A stretch of 64,000 bases of DNA from Lacinutrix venerupis (GTDB taxonomy: Bacteria > Bacteroidota > Bacteroidia > Flavobacteriales > Flavobacteriaceae). This document shows, piece by piece, positions 60,810-64,000 of this stretch (position 1 is its first letter; each line of letters begins with the position of its first letter). The notes below the pieces were generated by a model, which was not told the DNA's origin, did no database searches, and saw only the letters and a program-made list of their open reading frames with translations. The stretch is taken from assembly GCF_003663945.1 (NCBI RefSeq), contig NZ_RCCH01000006.1, positions 62,001 to 126,000 of the forward strand, in the 5' to 3' direction. A program made the translations under genes and the position numbers.

Positions 60810-63662
60810 ATGCCAAAGAACTCTAAATTAAAATCAATACTTATTATTGGCTCAGGTCCTATTATAATTGGACAAGCCTGTGAATTCGACTACTCTGGAA
60901 CTCAAGCTTTACGCTCGTTAAGAGAAGACGGAATAGAAACTATTTTAATAAATTCTAACCCAGCAACTATCATGACGGATCCTTCAATGGCAGATCATGT
61001 ATATTTGTTACCTCTTACTACAAAATCTCTAATAGAAATACTTAAAAAGCATCCACAAATTGATGCTGTTTTACCTACTATGGGAGGACAAACTGCTTTA
61101 AATTTATGTATTGAAGCAGATGAAAAAGGTATCTGGAAAGATTTTGATGTAGAAATTATTGGTGTTAATATCGATGCCATAAATATTACCGAAGATAGAG
61201 AGAAGTTTAGAGAGTTAATGCTTGATATTGGTATTCCTATGGCGCCACAAGCTACAGCAACCTCTTATTTAAAAGGAAAAGAAATTGCTCAAGAATTTGG
61301 TTTCCCATTAATTATTAGAGCATCTTTTACTTTAGGTGGAGCAGGAGCTTCTTTTGTATATAAAGAAGAAGATTTTGATGAACTTTTAACTCGTGGTTTA
61401 GAGATTTCTCCAATTCACGAAGTTATGATAGATAAGGCCTTAATTGGCTGGAAAGAATACGAGTTAGAGTTACTTAGAGACTCTAATGATAACGTTGTTA
61501 TTATTTGTGCTATTGAAAATATGGATCCTATTGGTATTCATACAGGAGACTCAATTACGGTTGCTCCAGCAATGACTTTAAGTGATAAAACATACCAAAA
61601 AATGCGTGATATGGCTATCCATATGATGCGTAATATTGGAGACTTTGCAGGTGGTTGTAATGTACAATTTGCTGTAAGTCCAGATGAAAATGAAGACATT
61701 ATTGCTATCGAGATAAATCCGCGTGTATCACGTTCTTCTGCTTTAGCAAGTAAGGCAACAGGATATCCTATTGCAAAAGTTGCTGCTAAATTAGCGTTAG
61801 GCTATCATTTAGATGAATTAGAAAACCAAATTACTAAATCTACATCTGCTTTATTCGAGCCAACTTTAGATTACGTAATTGTAAAAATACCACGTTGGAA
61901 TTTTGATAAATTTGAAGGATCAGACAGAACTTTAGGTTTACAAATGAAATCTGTTGGAGAAGTAATGGGAATTGGACGAAGTTTCCAAGAGGCCTTACAC
62001 AAAGCAACACAATCGCTAGAAATTAAGCGTAATGGTTTAGGTGCAGATGGTAAAGGTTATAAAAACTACGACCAGATTATAGATAAATTAACACATGCTA
62101 GTTGGGATCGTGTATTTGCTATTTATGATGCCATTCAAATGGGAATTCCATTAAGTCGTATTCATGAAATCACTAAAATTGATATGTGGTTTTTAAAGCA
62201 ATACGAAGAGCTATACTTTATCGAAAAAGAAATTTCAACCTTTACAATAGATACTATACAAAAAGATTTATTACTAGAAGCAAAACAAAAAGGTTACGGA
62301 GACAGACAAATAGCTCACATGTTAGGCTGTTTAGAAAGTGAAGTATATAATAAACGTGAAGAATTAAATATTAATCGTGTTTATAAACTGGTAGATACCT
62401 GTGCAGCAGAGTTTGAAGCAAAAACACCTTATTATTACTCAACATTTGAAAACGATGTTGAAACAGTAGATGGTGTACGTCAAGCAGAAAACGAGAGTAT
62501 TGTTACAGATAAGAAAAAAGTTATTGTTTTAGGATCTGGTCCAAACCGTATTGGGCAAGGTATCGAGTTCGATTACTGTTGTGTTCATGGTGTATTAGCT
62601 GCTGCAGAATGTGGCTACGAAACCATCATGATTAACTGTAATCCAGAAACTGTTTCTACAGATTTTGATACAGCAGATAAATTATATTTTGAACCAGTAT
62701 TCTGGGAACATATTTACGATATAATTAAGCATGAAAAACCAGAAGGTGTAATAGTACAACTTGGTGGACAAACCGCTTTAAAATTAGCCGAAAAACTAGA
62801 ACGTTACGGTGTGAAAATATTAGGTACTAGTTTTGAAGCATTAGATTTAGCCGAAGATAGAGGTCGTTTTTCTACTTTATTAAAAGAATTAGAAATTCCT
62901 TATCCAGAATTTGATATTGCTACAACAGCAGACGAAGCTTCTGCAATAGCAGATGTTTTAGATTTTCCAATTCTAGTAAGGCCATCATACGTACTTGGAG
63001 GTCAAGGCATGAAAATTGTTATTAATAAAGAAGAACTTGAAAAACATGTTGTAGACTTATTAAGCCGTATGCCAGGAAACCAACTGTTGTTAGACCATTA
63101 TTTAGATGGTGCCATTGAAGCTGAAGCAGATGCCATTTGCGATGGTGAAAATGTTTACATTATTGGTATCATGGAGCATATTGAACCATGTGGAATACAC
63201 TCTGGTGATAGTAACTCTTTATTACCTCCTTTTAACTTAGGAGATTTAGTAATGCAACAAATTAAAGACCATACAAAAAAGATTGCTTTAGCATTAAATA
63301 CAGTAGGTTTAATAAACATACAATTTGCTGTAAAAGACGATAAAGTTTATATTATTGAAGCCAACCCAAGAGCTTCTAGAACGGTACCTTTTATAGCTAA
63401 AGCTTATGGAGAACCTTATGTTAACTTTGCAACTAAAGTAATGTTAGGTGAGAAAAAAATTACTGATTTTAACTTTAATCCAAAGTTAAATGGATATGCA
63501 ATTAAGCAACCAGTATTCTCTTTTAATAAGTTTCATAATGTAAATAAAAAACTAGGCCCAGAAATGAAAAGTACTGGAGAAAGCATCTTATTTATAGACG
63601 ATTTAAAAGACGATGAATTCTACAATTTATACTCAAGACGTAAAATGTATTTAAGTAAATAA
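60810..63662 (+). CDS. carB: Carbamoyl-phosphate synthase large subunit, short form
   Basis: This 950-residue enzyme makes carbamoyl phosphate for pyrimidine and arginine synthesis. Both homologous ATP-grasp halves are present: the first (about 1-400) with ILIIGSGPIIIGQACEFDYSG, RASFTLGGAGASFVY and EINPRVSRSSALASKATGYP; the second (about 570-945) with VIVLGSGPNRIGQGIEFDYC, VRPSYVLGGQGMKIV and EANPRASRTVPFIAKAYG. It ends soon after the second half (FYNLYSRRKMYLSK), about 120 residues short of E. coli CarB (1073), so the C-terminal MGS-like allosteric domain is absent. A partner glutaminase gene (carA) is not in the window. Confidence 0.96.
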   Translation: MPKNSKLKSILIIGSGPIIIGQACEFDYSGTQALRSLREDGIETILINSNPATIMTDPSMADHVYLLPLTTKSLIEILKKHPQIDAVLPTMGGQTALNLCIEADEKGIWKDFDVEIIGVNIDAINITEDREKFRELMLDIGIPMAPQATATSYLKGKEIAQEFGFPLIIRASFTLGGAGASFVYKEEDFDELLTRGLEISPIHEVMIDKALIGWKEYELELLRDSNDNVVIICAIENMDPIGIHTGDSITVAPAMTLSDKTYQKMRDMAIHMMRNIGDFAGGCNVQFAVSPDENEDIIAIEINPRVSRSSALASKATGYPIAKVAAKLALGYHLDELENQITKSTSALFEPTLDYVIVKIPRWNFDKFEGSDRTLGLQMKSVGEVMGIGRSFQEALHKATQSLEIKRNGLGADGKGYKNYDQIIDKLTHASWDRVFAIYDAIQMGIPLSRIHEITKIDMWFLKQYEELYFIEKEISTFTIDTIQKDLLLEAKQKGYGDRQIAHMLGCLESEVYNKREELNINRVYKLVDTCAAEFEAKTPYYYSTFENDVETVDGVRQAENESIVTDKKKVIVLGSGPNRIGQGIEFDYCCVHGVLAAAECGYETIMINCNPETVSTDFDTADKLYFEPVFWEHIYDIIKHEKPEGVIVQLGGQTALKLAEKLERYGVKILGTSFEALDLAEDRGRFSTLLKELEIPYPEFDIATTADEASAIADVLDFPILVRPSYVLGGQGMKIVINKEELEKHVVDLLSRMPGNQLLLDHYLDGAIEAEADAICDGENVYIIGIMEHIEPCGIHSGDSNSLLPPFNLGDLVMQQIKDHTKKIALALNTVGLINIQFAVKDDKVYIIEANPRASRTVPFIAKAYGEPYVNFATKVMLGEKKITDFNFNPKLNGYAIKQPVFSFNKFHNVNKKLGPEMKSTGESILFIDDLKDDEFYNLYSRRKMYLSK

Positions 63663-63688
63663 GCTTATTGATTTTTTTTAATTAACTG

Positions 63689-63727
63689 AAGCACAGTTTT
63701 TTATTTTTAAAATCTGTGCTTTTTTTA
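63689..63727 (+). terminator. Terminator after carB
   Basis: AAGCACAG pairs with CTGTGCTT across an AT-rich loop and runs into a T run, 27 nt past the carB stop. Confidence 0.78.
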
Positions 63728-63766
63728 TTATTTTTTTGTACTTTTAGATAATTAAATGTACTTAAT

Positions 63767-64000
63767 ATGATGAAAAAATTACTCTTTATTTTAAGCATAA
63801 CTATGTCTCTAAGTTTAGCGGCACAAGTTGAAACCGTTACAATAGATTGGAGCTTTGGATCAAATCCAACTGCATCAGGAAATGCAAATACAAATAGAAC
63901 TATAGAAGTAGGAGATACGGTAGAGTGGAATTGGTATGCTTCAGGTACTCACAATGTTGCTTCTACAGGAGGAACCGAAACCTTTAACAGTGGAGCTCCA
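63767..64000 (+). CDS. Secreted plastocyanin-like protein, 5' end only
   Basis: The first 78 residues are visible. A signal peptide (MMKKLLFILSITMSLSLAAQ) precedes a strand-rich domain with IEVGDTVEWNWYASGTHNVAS, the cupredoxin pattern in which the histidine is the first copper ligand and the preceding V-x-W segment forms a core strand. Proteins of this type in flavobacteria often end in a T9SS sorting domain, but the C-terminus is beyond the window, so ligands further on cannot be checked. Either of two consecutive ATGs may be the start. Confidence 0.8.
   Translation, partial: MMKKLLFILSITMSLSLAAQVETVTIDWSFGSNPTASGNANTNRTIEVGDTVEWNWYASGTHNVASTGGTETFNSGAP

Noticed and set aside
1-64000. tRNA genes, CRISPR arrays, transposases or phage genes
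   Set aside because: No cloverleaf-like sequence with a GTTC-type T arm, no regular repeat-spacer array and no mobile-element protein family was seen on either strand.

Overview
This window looks like ordinary chromosome from a marine-type member of the Flavobacteriaceae (Bacteroidetes). The DNA is strongly AT-rich and Shine-Dalgarno sequences are mostly absent. Promoters of the TTTG-N19-TAnnTTTG type are visible. Characteristic families include a TonB-dependent receptor with a carboxypeptidase-like plug extension, a protein with a type IX secretion (T9SS) sorting tail, a DUF4199 protein, a LETM1-related biofilm protein, a GlmU-like protein and a 2TM-domain cluster beside a LytTR regulator. 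I see no tRNA or rRNA gene, CRISPR array, insertion sequence or phage.

Layout. 1-1650: three tandem 2TM-domain membrane proteins (the first cut by the window edge) and a LytTR response regulator. 1651-2823: LETM1-related protein. 2984-7844: DUF4331 protein, small lipoprotein, TPR lipoprotein and TonB receptor, followed by a structured stretch that may encode a small RNA (7961-8082). 8188-10099 (minus): Cu/Zn superoxide dismutase, ECF sigma and RskA-like anti-sigma operon. 10250-20380: large BNR propeller protein, VWA/MoxR pair, hydrolase-OsmC fusion, YdeI-like protein, M1 peptidase and DUF421 protein. 20541-28326 (minus): a beta-oxidation block (acyl-CoA dehydrogenase, thiolase, hydroxyacyl-CoA dehydrogenase/enoyl-CoA hydratase, MarR regulator, then acyl-CoA synthetase). 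A long palindrome overlaps the MarR promoter. 28587-36474 (minus): AraC regulator, purL, secreted nuclease, RsmB-like methyltransferase.

36632-41955 is the most interesting part. Four copies of one promoter-like motif, CAAGTT-N14-CATCTAA with identical spacing, precede a decayed ECF sigma gene, a decayed one-TM anti-sigma-like gene followed by a periplasmic metal-sensor-like gene, an EF-hand protein, and a YHYH/MORN/SCO gene run. The sigma gene has three in-frame stops, the anti-sigma-like gene has one, and the sensor appears to have lost its ATG (now ATA). No frameshifts are seen. The layout resembles the CnrH-CnrY-CnrX sigma/anti-sigma/sensor arrangement. An apparently intact module of the same architecture lies just downstream in convergent orientation (41989-43533).

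43828-50270 (minus): MsbA-like ABC exporter, IPT/TIG lipoprotein, phosphohexomutase, glycosyltransferase and DUF4199 protein. A 96-nt relic of a second phosphohexomutase 3' end sits between the exporter and the lipoprotein gene, which looks like the scar of a gene insertion. 50427-64000: L31, GlmU-like protein, YhhN-like membrane protein, oligopeptide-binding lipoprotein, MtaB, a small acetyltransferase, alpha/beta hydrolase, lytic transglycosylase, cardiolipin synthase, TPR protein, L34, a short-form CarB and the start of a plastocyanin-like secreted protein.
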